From: Nitrospirota bacterium
GTDB taxonomy: Bacteria; Nitrospirota; Thermodesulfovibrionia; SZUA-242
Direction: 5' to 3'
Assembly: GCA_003235715.1 (NCBI GenBank)
Contig: QJVM01000054.1
Span: 1 to 37,698, forward strand
DNA length: 37,698 nucleotides
Shown: positions 16,324 through 24,803 of the stretch, one piece after another
How positions within the stretch are numbered: the first letter of the stretch is position 1
Layout: each line of letters opens with the position of its first letter
The notes under the pieces: generated by a model
Seen by the model: only the letters and a program-made list of their open reading frames with translations
What the model was told of the DNA's origin: nothing
Databases searched by the model: none
Program-made: the position numbers and the translations under genes

Positions 16324-17028
16324 ATGAAAATAATGACATTTACCGTGTTCATCCTTACCGGTTTGATTTTTCCGCTTGTGGCCAATGGCGCAAATTACAG
16401 TGTTTCGTGGCAAGGAACACAGAGGGAGTTTCATCACGGGGACGTTTCAGGCAAGGTCCCGCTCCAACAGTTTTCTGGTACAAGTAATCTGTATGCCGTA
16501 GGGCCGGTTGCCGGGTTGGATGGCGAGATTACCGTAATTGACAGCAACTTTTACATTTCACGTATCAGACACGGCGAAATCAAAACAGATAGCGATCTAA
16601 CCACTGTCGCGGGTTTCCTCGTTTGGTCGGAAGCCCCTGAATGGAAACCACCCATAACGCTCGGTGAAAGTGCGGATACTCATCCACAGCTCGAGAACCT
16701 GATAGAGACCTTGGCGGTAAAAGAAGGGATCGATACGAGCAAACCCTTCCCTTTTATCGTCGAGGGGATGGTCCAATCGGTCGCTTACCATATACTTGCG
16801 CCAAGAACATCTGATTCCGCGGGGTCCGACCCAAGGCATAGTTCAAAGAAAGTGTCGTTGACCAATGCGCCCGTAAAGATCCTCGGCTTTTTTTCGAAGG
16901 AGCACGGAGGCGTTTTCACACATATGGGAAGTAGAGCGCATCTTCATGTCCTCGAGAATAATGGTCACACAGGTCATGTCGAAAAGATATCCGTCGGTCC
17001 AGAAGTCTTGGTCTTGTTTCCCCAATAA
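16324..17028 (+). CDS. Secreted alpha-acetolactate decarboxylase family protein
   Basis: The family decarboxylates alpha-acetolactate to acetoin with a zinc ion. The protein has 234 residues and a signal peptide (about residues 1-22). GLDGEITVIDSNFYISRI matches the family's GLDGE core, and zinc-ligand histidines appear in AHLHV (206, 208) and later H218 in the HTGHVE stretch, close to the family's HxH...H pattern. The mature protein would act outside the cytoplasm, unusual for a metabolic enzyme in a Gram-negative cell. It could have another substrate. It has no pathway neighbours such as acetolactate synthase here. Confidence 0.6.
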   Translation: MKIMTFTVFILTGLIFPLVANGANYSVSWQGTQREFHHGDVSGKVPLQQFSGTSNLYAVGPVAGLDGEITVIDSNFYISRIRHGEIKTDSDLTTVAGFLVWSEAPEWKPPITLGESADTHPQLENLIETLAVKEGIDTSKPFPFIVEGMVQSVAYHILAPRTSDSAGSDPRHSSKKVSLTNAPVKILGFFSKEHGGVFTHMGSRAHLHVLENNGHTGHVEKISVGPEVLVLFPQ

Positions 17029-17377
17029 CCGCTCACCGGATAGCCAAGTCTCACCGGATAACGTGTACGATTCTTCGGGGTGGGAATACGCTGGGTGTTC
17101 TTGTTCAGGGAAACCTGCTTCCCACCCACGCCCATGCCCACATTTAAGGCCATGCGTTATTTAGAAACCGAAAGGGGGCTCGGTTTTTCTGTTCGGACTG
17201 CGCAGGAGATTCTGGACCTCATTCGAGCACACAGAGGGACATAAAGTGGAAGTGCCCCGCCGTCAGCGTCGACATTATGGAACAAGCCCAATCCACGCGA
17301 ACAAACACGAAGGCGGTGAGGACCCCGCCTCTCATTTGTAACCGTCCAGGCCTTTGCGAGTTCGGCCTTCCAAGAGG
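17029..17377. other. Gap with a terminator and no supported gene
   Basis: It contains a hairpin terminator near 17166 and a weaker hairpin AGGCGG/CCGCCT at 17311-17330 next to the end of the haem protein gene. I see no gene. Confidence 0.5.
17166..17188 (+). terminator. Probable terminator of the acetolactate-decarboxylase-like gene
   Basis: The stem AACCGA/TCGGTT is followed by TTT, 137 bases after the stop. The stem is short and the distance long. Confidence 0.5.
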
Positions 17378-17944
17378 CTACATTGGTTGTGTGATCGTGA
17401 AAGCCCCTCGAATGTCACCGGCCTCGAAGCCACGCGCCTTGTCCTCCGGGTATGATTCTCTAAGCTGGGTTTCCGCATCCGGGTCCAGGTCCTTACCATG
17501 ACATTTGGTACATATATCGATGGTCGGAATGGCCTTCATATAGCGAAAGCGTTTTGTTCCATCTTCCGTAACCTCCTCGGCGTGCTCCATCTTCGTGATA
17601 TCCTCACCAGCAAGTTTTCGCTTCTCGAACAATAATAGAGTTTCCCGTTCCCAGGCATCAGGTGCATTGTTGGGGTTTCGCAGTTTCAAAGAGGTCCGCC
17701 CGACTTTCCAACCGTGCTTCTCTGATTGCTGCCGGGCAATCTCGGGTGCCGTTACCTTGCACACTTTGATCGCATTCACCGGACCACCTGACTTCATGGC
17801 CTCCTGGAGTGCCCCCTTCAGCGTCTGCATGAAATCCATGACGACGGCACGGCTTTTTTCAACACGAGAGTCCTGAGTTGTTGCCATTGACATACTTGCC
17901 AGACCGATTACCAGGAATATGGTCAGCGTTGGTCTCACCTTCAT
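17378..17944 (-). CDS. Tll0287-like (DUF3365) c-type haem protein, exported
   Basis: The 188-residue protein has a signal peptide (about residues 1-21) and a single haem-binding CxxCH motif, CTKCHGKD, near the C-terminus. Length, the N-terminal helical part (AVVMDFMQTLKGALQEAMKSGG) and the KVCKVTAPEIA segment match the Tll0287/DUF3365 family, which is a PAS-like fold with haem c and is often found in sensory or redox settings. A strong AAGGAGG site precedes the ATG. It stands alone between two gaps. Its redox partner is unknown. Confidence 0.85.
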   Translation of the reverse strand: MKVRPTLTIFLVIGLASMSMATTQDSRVEKSRAVVMDFMQTLKGALQEAMKSGGPVNAIKVCKVTAPEIARQQSEKHGWKVGRTSLKLRNPNNAPDAWERETLLLFEKRKLAGEDITKMEHAEEVTEDGTKRFRYMKAIPTIDICTKCHGKDLDPDAETQLRESYPEDKARGFEAGDIRGAFTITQPM

Positions 17945-18501
17945 CTTCCACCTCCTTAAAGGGCTCTGTTCTCTTAGCCAAACCGGTTCTATGACTTATC
18001 GTAACCAAGGGCAATGACCTTGTCCAATCGTCCCTTTGCCGTTTGCATTCTATCCTATTCATTTCTTTAAGCCCCTGGACAACGTGTGGGGCCGCTCGAA
18101 GGTCAGGGTTATTTTAAACCTTGCCTTTCTGGGTCAAGCTTTTCTTCTTTCCGGAGGCCCTCTCTTAACACCTCCCGGAGGGGGAAGTTGCCCGTACGAT
18201 GCGACCATCCCTAAATCGCCTGCGGAGCAACCGGTGATTTCTGTTCGGGCAAAGGTTCCCCCAGGGGATTCACGAGGGTTGTTTCCTTGCCCCTGATGGG
18301 CAGTAATTTGATCAAGTAGTAAGAGGGGACAGGGGGCCCTTACGGAAAATGGATCGGTTGTCGGAGTCGAAATTGGTCGACATCAGTAAACAACGGACAA
18401 CCAAGAAGTGGAGGGAATTCTTCATGAAGTGGGGGCGCTGCACCGAAGTACGAAAGAGCTGAAGGAGTCAGGTCCGCCTTCACCAGGCTCTCCTTCTGGT
18501 G
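17945..18501. other. Gap without a recognised gene
   Basis: Track ORFs here have no features of real genes. On the minus strand TTGACC and TAAAAT boxes near 18110 with a 15-base spacer form a weak candidate promoter for the haem protein. The end of the long minus-strand operon abuts this gap at 18502, but I find no convincing terminator, only CACCAG/CTGGTG. Confidence 0.4.
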
Positions 18502-18801
18502 TTACTTCTTCAACCAGTTAATCAATTCGATCGTAATGAGGAACTGCGAGTCCTCGTCCGCCTTTACCTGCTGGTAGAATTCGCAGTCCCTGCAGTCCTT
18601 ATACTTCTTGGCGAAACTTCCCACCACTTCTCCGCCGCACATCGTGCCCGCCACGACCCAGCAGACCCGACCTGCATTCTTTCCGCCGTGGACCCCGTCC
18701 AGCTTGTCGTAAGTCGAAGCCGGACAGACGCCCAGTTCCGAGGTTCTTTCGCCTCCGGGTTCTCGTCCGCATTTCTTTATCTGCCAGCAGTTCTTCTTCA
18801 C
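18502..18801 (-). CDS. Two-CW domain small cysteine-rich protein
   Basis: The 99-residue protein has eight cysteines in the two-CW pattern: NCWQIKKCG at the N-terminus, VCPAS, RVCWVVAGTMCGG and CRDCEF. Such proteins are presumed metal-binding or redox accessories in anaerobic bacteria, often near signalling genes, with no established activity. It has no signal peptide. It is the last gene of the long minus-strand run, 36 bases after the NtrC-type regulator. Confidence 0.8.
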   Translation of the reverse strand: MKKNCWQIKKCGREPGGERTSELGVCPASTYDKLDGVHGGKNAGRVCWVVAGTMCGGEVVGSFAKKYKDCRDCEFYQQVKADEDSQFLITIELINWLKK

Positions 18802-18837
18802 AGGGTGATCATTCCCTTTCTGGTGCGCGCCGTCGGG

Positions 18838-20190
18838 TCATCTCAGACCGTACTTGTTCATCTTTCTCCAGAGCGTCGTCCGGGCAATGCCGAGTTCGCT
18901 GCACACGGCCCCAAGGTTCCGGGAATGCTTCTCGATGCTCTTTCGTATCAATTCACCCTCCCAGTCCTCGAGGGTGGAAGGAGTCGCTGAGTCCGTTGCG
19001 GTCCTGCCCAGATCGAACATCCTGCTCGTAAGCGTCATGGAGATATCGTCAGGCTCCACCCGATCTCCCGAGGCCATGGCGGCCGCGCTCGAAACCGAGT
19101 TCAGAAGCTCCCGAACATTCCCGGGGAAATCGTAATCCAGGAGAAGGGCCATCGCCTCCGGTGCGAGTTCCAGGCCCGGCCGTTTGTATTCTTGGCGTAC
19201 TTTCTCAAGCGCGTACTGTACCAGCAGAGGAATATCCTCCCGATGTTTACGGAGGGGCGGTATCTCGATATGGGATACCCGGATTCGGTAGAAAAGGTCC
19301 TCCCGGAAGGCTCCTTGCGATATGGCCTGGACGAGATCCGTGTTTGTAGCGGTCATGATTCGCACATTGAATGGGATGGCCTTGTTGCTTCCCACGGGGC
19401 GAACGCTCTGGTCCTGGAGACAGTCCAGAAGCTTCGCCTGCATGCTGACGGGCATACTGCCGATCTCATCCAGCAGAAGGGTTCCCCCGCTGGCTTCAAG
19501 AAACAGGCCCTTGCGTTCCAGCAGAGCCCCCGTAAAGGCTCCTTTGACATGGCCGAAGAGCTCACTCTCCAGAAGATTCTCTGGAACACCCGCACAGTTG
19601 ATGGACACGAAGGGTCCCCCGCTGCGTGAACCCGATTTGTGTATGGTGCGGGCAACAAGGTTTTTTCCCGTACCTGTTTCCCCTGTAATAAGCACCGGCA
19701 AATCCACGCGGGCCAGCCGGGCCATGACGTCCCTCAGCGTTTCCATGGCCCGACTGCTTCCAATGAGCGGGGAACCGCCAAGATCCACCTTATCGATCCG
19801 GTCGATCGTTCTTCGTAATTCGATATGATTCAGCGTTTTCTGAACCCGGTGCAGGATCTCCTCGTTCTTGAAGGGCTTGGATATGTAGTCAAACGCCCCC
19901 ATCCGCATGGCAATGACCGCGGATTCGACCGTACCGTAACCGGTCATCACGATCACTTCCGTCATGGGTAACCGTTCCCTCACAAAGAAGAGGACGTCCA
20001 GACCCGTACCCGGGGACATTTTCAAATCCGTGATAACGATATCGAATGCGTTCTCATTAAGGTATCGAATCGCATCCTGCCCGTTCTCGGCCTCGACCAC
20101 GTGATAGCCTTCCTTGTGTAGCAGTATGGCAAGGCTCCGTCGCATGCCGTCCTGATCGTCGATGACCAGGATTTTCGCCTTACCCGTCAT
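18838..20190 (-). CDS. NtrC-family sigma-54-dependent response regulator
   Basis: The 450-residue protein has a receiver domain with phospho-acceptor D55 (ITDLKM), a AAA+ central domain with Walker A GETGTGK (about 170-176), the sigma-54-contacting GAFTGA loop (217-222) and Walker B LLLDEIG (about 238-243), and a C-terminal Fis-type helix-turn-helix (ARTTLWRKMNKYGL). It is 8 bases after the kinase, so the two form a cognate pair. Such proteins bind palindromes about 100 bp upstream of sigma-54 promoters; such a palindrome and promoter exist at 32.5-32.6 kb in this cluster. Confidence 0.95.
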   Translation of the reverse strand: MTGKAKILVIDDQDGMRRSLAILLHKEGYHVVEAENGQDAIRYLNENAFDIVITDLKMSPGTGLDVLFFVRERLPMTEVIVMTGYGTVESAVIAMRMGAFDYISKPFKNEEILHRVQKTLNHIELRRTIDRIDKVDLGGSPLIGSSRAMETLRDVMARLARVDLPVLITGETGTGKNLVARTIHKSGSRSGGPFVSINCAGVPENLLESELFGHVKGAFTGALLERKGLFLEASGGTLLLDEIGSMPVSMQAKLLDCLQDQSVRPVGSNKAIPFNVRIMTATNTDLVQAISQGAFREDLFYRIRVSHIEIPPLRKHREDIPLLVQYALEKVRQEYKRPGLELAPEAMALLLDYDFPGNVRELLNSVSSAAAMASGDRVEPDDISMTLTSRMFDLGRTATDSATPSTLEDWEGELIRKSIEKHSRNLGAVCSELGIARTTLWRKMNKYGLR

Positions 20191-20197
20191 AATCTGC

Positions 20198-21922
20198 TCA
20201 CGCAGCCGTTCCGGATTGCGGCTCCGGTTCGCGCCACTCCTTTTCGTAAGTTTCGGTGTGGACCGGAAAACTCAGCTGAACCTCCGTCCCGGCACCGGGC
20301 GAACTTCCTACCGAGAAATACCCATGATGGGCCTTCATCATATTGTGAACAATATTTAACCCCAGTCCCATCCCCCGGTCTTTTGTGGAAAAGAAGGGTT
20401 CAAAGATCTGGGGCAGGAGTTCTTTTGCGATTCCATTGCCCGTATCCGTAATCCGGATATTCATTTCCGCGTCCCCGGGCTTGTACTCTGTCGTGATATG
20501 GATGGTTCCTCCGCCCGTAATGGCCTCGAGGGCGTTCTTCAGTACATTGAGCAGTATCTGTTTCACCCGCCCGGCGTCCATATAGAAATCGGGAACCCCG
20601 GGGGCGAGTTCCTCACGGATACGAATCCGGGCGCCAACCCCTGGGTTCATCGAAAACACCGACAGCGTCTCCCGTATAACGGCATTGATATTCGCCAATT
20701 CCAGTCGGAGCCCGACCGGTTTCGAGTAGCAGATGAAATCCTCCACAAGCTTGTCCAGCCGGTCTATTTCATTATCCACTATGGTCGCCAGTTCACTATT
20801 CTCCTCGTCAAGATGGCTGTACCGACGAAGAACGCCGATAGAATTGCTGATCGCCCCGAGAGGATTTCGTATTTCATGAGCGAGTGAGGCCGCCATCTTC
20901 CCTATGGATGCGAGTTTTTCAGATTCCTTCAGGTATTTCTGGGTTTCTTTCAGGCGGTCGAAGGCCGTGGTAAGCTGACGATTCTTCTCCTCGATTTCCG
21001 CTAACAGGCCACGCAACTCCCTTCTGGAGGTATACAGCTTCTGGGTGGTTTTGGTGAAACCATAAGCCAGGCCAACAAGCAGGCCGGAGAAGACGACCAC
21101 CTTGATCACATGCCAGTACCACCAGATGGGGTCCCAAAGTCTGGAAAAAGCAAAAAGGATCTCACTCTCGGAAAAAAGAAGCGACGATGCCGAAAAGGCA
21201 AGAAATACAACGTCATTCGTGGCAAAGAAGCGGTTCAGAAAATACAGGCCGGAAACGATAAAAAGGATTCCGGAAACAATATTGAGCCCGTAAATGAACT
21301 CGCTGAACGTACCCTTGGCATCCAGTACGGACGTTCCTAATGGCATTTCGAACACAAGGACGTTCGGAAGAAAAGGGCTCAGACGATTCGATAAATAGGC
21401 AAACACGAGAATCGCGGCAACGCCCAACAAGGCGTGCATGCGCCGGGACCACACCGAGGCGCCTGGAACCTTCTCGTCACTTTGAACGAGGATGGCCGCA
21501 AAGAAAAAGGCCGCACCAAAAAAAGCGCTCCACGAGTGAAACCAGACAAAGGTGTTGTGATCGTAATCCGCGAGAGCGTGAAATATATCCAGAATTCCCA
21601 TGTACAGGAAGGCCAGAACAATGCAGAGACCGCTGAGCTTCCCGGATCCGGAATATTCAGAATATAGGATGAAGGAAATAATGATGGAAATCAGCCCGCA
21701 GAAGATTTCCAGGTTCGCATGCTTGGGGACATCAATGAAAAAGTGCCCTTCGTCAAAGAACAGATTATCGAGCAGTGGAACGGCGGCAACCCCAACGAGG
21801 ATGACAGCGGTAACGGCCACAAGTCCCCGCCTCGCTCTTTCCACGCTCCGAGGATCCGGCCCTTCCAGCCTGAAACTGAGGTACTTGAGCAGAGGGCGCG
21901 GGTGGATGAGTTGCCCGAACAT
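20198..21922 (-). CDS. Membrane histidine kinase with MASE3-like sensor domain
   Basis: The 574-residue protein has about eight membrane segments in the first 290 residues. The segment KHANLEIFCGLISIIISFILY with GILDIFHALADYDHNTF resembles the MASE3 domain. A coiled coil follows (about 295-335), then HisKA with the phosphorylated H349 in SLAHEIRNPLGA, and an HATPase with LLNVLKNALEA, DTGNGI and GMGLGLNI. Several histidines lie in or near the membrane part (H68, H115, H129), possibly sensing a metal or redox state, which is inference. It pairs with the regulator directly downstream. Confidence 0.92.
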   Translation of the reverse strand: MFGQLIHPRPLLKYLSFRLEGPDPRSVERARRGLVAVTAVILVGVAAVPLLDNLFFDEGHFFIDVPKHANLEIFCGLISIIISFILYSEYSGSGKLSGLCIVLAFLYMGILDIFHALADYDHNTFVWFHSWSAFFGAAFFFAAILVQSDEKVPGASVWSRRMHALLGVAAILVFAYLSNRLSPFLPNVLVFEMPLGTSVLDAKGTFSEFIYGLNIVSGILFIVSGLYFLNRFFATNDVVFLAFSASSLLFSESEILFAFSRLWDPIWWYWHVIKVVVFSGLLVGLAYGFTKTTQKLYTSRRELRGLLAEIEEKNRQLTTAFDRLKETQKYLKESEKLASIGKMAASLAHEIRNPLGAISNSIGVLRRYSHLDEENSELATIVDNEIDRLDKLVEDFICYSKPVGLRLELANINAVIRETLSVFSMNPGVGARIRIREELAPGVPDFYMDAGRVKQILLNVLKNALEAITGGGTIHITTEYKPGDAEMNIRITDTGNGIAKELLPQIFEPFFSTKDRGMGLGLNIVHNMMKAHHGYFSVGSSPGAGTEVQLSFPVHTETYEKEWREPEPQSGTAA

Positions 21923-22003
21923 GAGGCCTTCCCGACCTCCTCAATACCGGGCTTCCACCCCTAAGGGTTACTGCTGGATGGGCCCGATTTCTTTATGCTT
22001 TTT

Positions 22004-22034
22004 GGAAGGAAACCGACACGCGGTCGGTTCCTTC
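22004..22034. repeat. Inverted repeat between tatA and the kinase gene
   Basis: AAGGAAACCGAC and GTCGGTTCCTT form a stem with one bulged base. There is no T tract on the minus strand, so termination is uncertain. It lies in the only long gap (144 bases) within the second half of the operon and may adjust kinase expression. Confidence 0.4.
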
Positions 22035-22066
22035 TTCTTATAAGGATCATACGTCCAGGGACACTA

Positions 22067-22258
22067 TTATTCAACGCCTTTTTTCAAAGTATCCGAGTCC
22101 GCAGTTTCTTTGATATCGTCCAGTTCCCGGGTGGCCTTCTTGAAGTTCGTAAGGGCCGACCCGACGCCTTTTCCGAGTTCCGGCAGCCGGGAGGCACCGA
22201 ACAGAACCACGATAATCATCAGAATAATCGACAACTCCCATATCCCCAGTCCGAACAT
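22067..22258 (-). CDS. tatA: Sec-independent (Tat) translocase subunit TatA
   Basis: The 63-residue protein has a single N-terminal membrane helix (IWELSIILMIIVVLF) followed by the family hinge FGASRLPELGKGVGSAL, where the FG pair is diagnostic, then an amphipathic helix and an acidic tail. TatA forms the pore-like assembly that lets folded, cofactor-loaded proteins with twin-arginine signals cross the inner membrane. The track start adds six residues; I chose the ATG at 22258, with AGGAGG six bases upstream. There is no tatB or tatC nearby. The likely client is the Tat propeller protein at 30.8 kb. Confidence 0.92.
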   Translation of the reverse strand: MFGLGIWELSIILMIIVVLFGASRLPELGKGVGSALTNFKKATRELDDIKETADSDTLKKGVE

Positions 22259-22315
22259 CACAACCTCCTTTCCCATCGACTCTTCAGGGTCTCAACTCCG
22301 GCCCCCGTCCCGGTC

Positions 22316-22981
22316 TCAGTCGTTCCATTTACGGAACGAGGTAATCGGGATGTACACCGGAACCTTATTGTCCTGAAAGTCGTGGACCGCAAGAATTTCC
22401 TCGTCGGTAACATAATAGGGTTTCACGTATACAAAAGTGGATGAGCGCCTCTCAACCACTTCTCCCTCCTTGAACCCGCTTTCAGGAAGGACATACAGAG
22501 AGATGAAGAATTTTATGTGCATAAACCTTTTCAAAAGGTTCCGGTTATAGGGCAGGGCTCGGTCTATGGTCACGACCTTGGATATATCCAGGGGGTTGCC
22601 GTCCACTTTATATACCTGTTCGACGCGAGATACCGGGTCCTCATCAACCGGCACCTCCGTCATGGCCGTCTCTCCTGTCTGGATAAAGGCCTTGACATAG
22701 GGATGGGACACGTAGATAGGCTCGTCTGCCACACTGTCAATCCGTACCGTTGCAATATATTGCTGGCTCGTTTCTATGTCTGGGGCCTCCCGAACGTCCC
22801 TGATTTCCGCTGAAATCCAATAAAACGCCTGTTCCCTCAACCGCTCGAGCTTCGCATCCCGTTCCGCGATCACGGCCTCCTGTTTCGTAGCAACATAGTA
22901 ATCCAGGCCAGCCGCCGCTCCGGCCAGACAGAGGATTCCAAGGCCAGCCTTGATCCACTTCCCCCATCCTTTCTGTTTCAT
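22316..22981 (-). CDS. Membrane-anchored envelope protein of unknown family, paralogue 2
   Basis: The 221-residue protein has one N-terminal membrane helix (ILCLAGAAAGLDYYV), a short coiled coil (VIAERDAKLERLREQAF) and a mostly beta periplasmic domain. It is clearly related to the protein at 24804-25451: shared stretches include PIYVSHPYVKAFIQTGE against VIYTTHPRVTTYVQTGT, FISLYVLPES, and VKPYYVTDEEILA against LKPFFITDADILA. I do not recognise the family. Two copies in one operon suggest a heterodimer or adaptor of the assembly machinery. The start has Met-Lys-Gln before the helix. Confidence 0.75.
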   Translation of the reverse strand: MKQKGWGKWIKAGLGILCLAGAAAGLDYYVATKQEAVIAERDAKLERLREQAFYWISAEIRDVREAPDIETSQQYIATVRIDSVADEPIYVSHPYVKAFIQTGETAMTEVPVDEDPVSRVEQVYKVDGNPLDISKVVTIDRALPYNRNLLKRFMHIKFFISLYVLPESGFKEGEVVERRSSTFVYVKPYYVTDEEILAVHDFQDNKVPVYIPITSFRKWND

Positions 22982-23049
22982 GCTATCTGGACTCCTTTAT
23001 CTTGGAACCGGTTCGGAAGACGGTTAGGATTCCTGACCTGGTCCGGCCC

Positions 23050-23829
23050 CTATTCCCCGAATATCACTTCAGCCTGCGATCTCAGCGCTGTCATCTCGTC
23101 GAATGACGGTCCCAGCAGATCCGAACTTTCCCGACCTGCAAGAAATCTCCTCAATGTCTCGTTATACGCCAGGACAAAACGCTGGTTCAGGTCCTTGAGG
23201 CGCGTGACCTTTTCGTACGGCAAATCCTCCGTGATCTGCCTGCTGTGAATGCGTGTGCCTGCCTCGTTCCACCACGCTTTGGCGCGATAGAGAAAGTCCC
23301 GATTCATATCATATGGCACATCGAGGGTACCGCTGGTATATAACCCGAGTTCAGGCACGGGGATGTCCCTCCCCGGTCCACACCCGGTAGCACTTTCACC
23401 ATTCAGGACGATAACCCGCAGCGAATGCATACTGTGCTCAAGGTCGTCAAACCAGTTTCCTCGCAGGTATAGCATGAGGGCATCGGTTGAAAATTTGTCG
23501 TATTCCGTCTCAAGGAATGTCCTGGCCCGATCGTTCGAAGCCGGGTCTGAATGGTTGCTATCTTTTCCATGCCAGACCGATTGGACTTCCTGCCATCGAA
23601 CAAACGTTTCCTGGAAGAAGCTTCTGAGCGCATGATCCGCGACATAGGGGTCCGTCATATCGTTCGTTGTTCCCTGGGATGCGCGATCAGCGGCAAGGGC
23701 GCATCCGCCGATTAGCAGGGAAACCAAGAGAAGCGCGTCAAGACTGCGTACAATTCCGCGGCGCTCCATAGGGACAATCGGGCCTTCCGCCACCGAAGAG
23801 GCCGAGCCGCGAACTGTGACCATGTTCAT
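23050..23829 (-). CDS. Putative lipoprotein of unknown function
   Basis: The frame encodes up to 259 residues. A lipoprotein signal with the lipobox LIGGC is present, but it lies about 40 residues from the first ATG. Starting at 23769 (MERRG) would give a normal short signal; the first ATG at 23829 has the better ribosome site (AGGGGG at nine bases). The mature part is helical and rich in aromatic residues (FFQETFVRWQEVQSVW, YDMNRDFLYRAKAWW). No known family is recognised. It lies between two envelope genes of the operon and is likely anchored in the outer or inner membrane. Confidence 0.6.
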   Translation of the reverse strand: MNMVTVRGSASSVAEGPIVPMERRGIVRSLDALLLVSLLIGGCALAADRASQGTTNDMTDPYVADHALRSFFQETFVRWQEVQSVWHGKDSNHSDPASNDRARTFLETEYDKFSTDALMLYLRGNWFDDLEHSMHSLRVIVLNGESATGCGPGRDIPVPELGLYTSGTLDVPYDMNRDFLYRAKAWWNEAGTRIHSRQITEDLPYEKVTRLKDLNQRFVLAYNETLRRFLAGRESSDLLGPSFDEMTALRSQAEVIFGE

Positions 23830-23842
23830 CGTCTGAGTCCCC

Positions 23843-24331
23843 CTACATCCCTTCCCTCAGAATCCACTGGGCGCTGCCAGGGGAAACCCAGTAGAAACGT
23901 TCCGGGTCCATGGGCAGACTGGCCCCATCGACCGGGTGCGAAAATATTTTCAGATTAACCTCACCATCCATGTTGCGGTACATCCGAGGCAGGTTTTCGG
24001 GAATTCTGACAGTGAACGTCCGAATCGAATTCGGGGGGTCTTGTCCAGCTCCCGCCTCAGGCGTAACCGCTAGGGGGATCCATTGTCCGATCTTCTCGGA
24101 CTGAACGGAGAATTCGTTCTTGAATGACTCCGGGGCCAGATTCATCTCCGTTTCATTCTCGAACATGAGTTCCACCCGGTACGTGTCCTTGCCCATGTAC
24201 TGGACCCGTTCCAGATTAAACCGGATGCCCGGTCGGGCCAGTTCCGCCATACCGGACCAAGCTCTAACAGGGATAAGTGCCAAGAGGACCCATCCCCATA
24301 ACCCACATCGTATGATTCCGATCGCATTCAT
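23843..24331 (-). CDS. Secreted protein of unknown family
   Basis: The 162-residue protein starts with a signal peptide (about residues 1-26). The mature part looks like an all-beta domain: VELMFENETEMNLAPESFKNEFSVQ resembles the opening of DUF4352 or telomeric-repeat-like immunoglobulin folds, but I cannot name the family. I chose the ATG at 24331 over the track start because it places the signal first and has GGACGGG upstream. It is 13 bases before the next gene, in the same operon. Confidence 0.65.
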   Translation of the reverse strand: MNAIGIIRCGLWGWVLLALIPVRAWSGMAELARPGIRFNLERVQYMGKDTYRVELMFENETEMNLAPESFKNEFSVQSEKIGQWIPLAVTPEAGAGQDPPNSIRTFTVRIPENLPRMYRNMDGEVNLKIFSHPVDGASLPMDPERFYWVSPGSAQWILREGM

Positions 24332-24386
24332 CGTGCCCGTCCAATTGAAACTATGGGTACTCCCGGACACCATCCCGCATCCAGGG

Positions 24387-24791
24387 CTACGGCCCCACCT
24401 TCACGTCAACGACCGCGCTATCCTCCTTACCGCCACTGTCCATCCGGATGTGCACCTCCCAGTCGCCCGGCATTGAGAAGTTCAGCCCCTTGACCTGAAA
24501 GTTTCCTTCACCCATTGGGGTGATCTCTGGCATCTCCATGGTAACGTGCTCATGCATGGGCATCCACGGCACGATCTCAATCTTCAAGGACTCGCGACCC
24601 GGCTTACGGGAACCTTGTTCGTGAATCTTTAGCATCAGGTCGTTCATCCCCACGGTCACAGGGTTTTTCGCAAATTCCACTTCCAGTTCATAATGGCCCT
24701 GTTCCGTGGCTATCGGATAGGCCAAGGCTACTGTGCCCGCCCAACCAGATAGAAGAAATACAAAAGACACAACGATGAGCCCATATTTCAT
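24387..24791 (-). CDS. YtkA-like (FixH-like) secreted protein with Met/His cluster
   Basis: The 134-residue protein has a signal peptide (about residues 1-24) and a beta-sandwich domain typical of the YtkA family. The cluster WMPMHEHVTMEM (residues 76-87) followed by NFSMPGDWEVHI matches the family signature and offers Met and His ligands of the kind used for Cu(I). YtkA/FixH-like proteins recur near cytochrome oxidase and copper genes. Strong AGGAGG precedes the ATG. Its place between the ABC genes and the second envelope module suggests periplasmic copper handling for the propeller enzyme, which is inference. Confidence 0.8.
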   Translation of the reverse strand: MKYGLIVVSFVFLLSGWAGTVALAYPIATEQGHYELEVEFAKNPVTVGMNDLMLKIHEQGSRKPGRESLKIEIVPWMPMHEHVTMEMPEITPMGEGNFQVKGLNFSMPGDWEVHIRMDSGGKEDSAVVDVKVGP

Positions 24792-24803
24792 AACTCCCTC
24801 CTT

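Noticed and set aside
14812-16437. 541-residue minus-strand ORF across cls and the gap
   Set aside because: It is antisense to the clear cls gene with both HKD motifs, and its N-terminal part overlaps the start of another gene. The part in the gap reads partly protein-like but has no start or family.
17311-17330. AGGCGG/CCGCCT hairpin as terminator of the haem protein gene
   Set aside because: The stem is short and no T tract follows on the minus strand.
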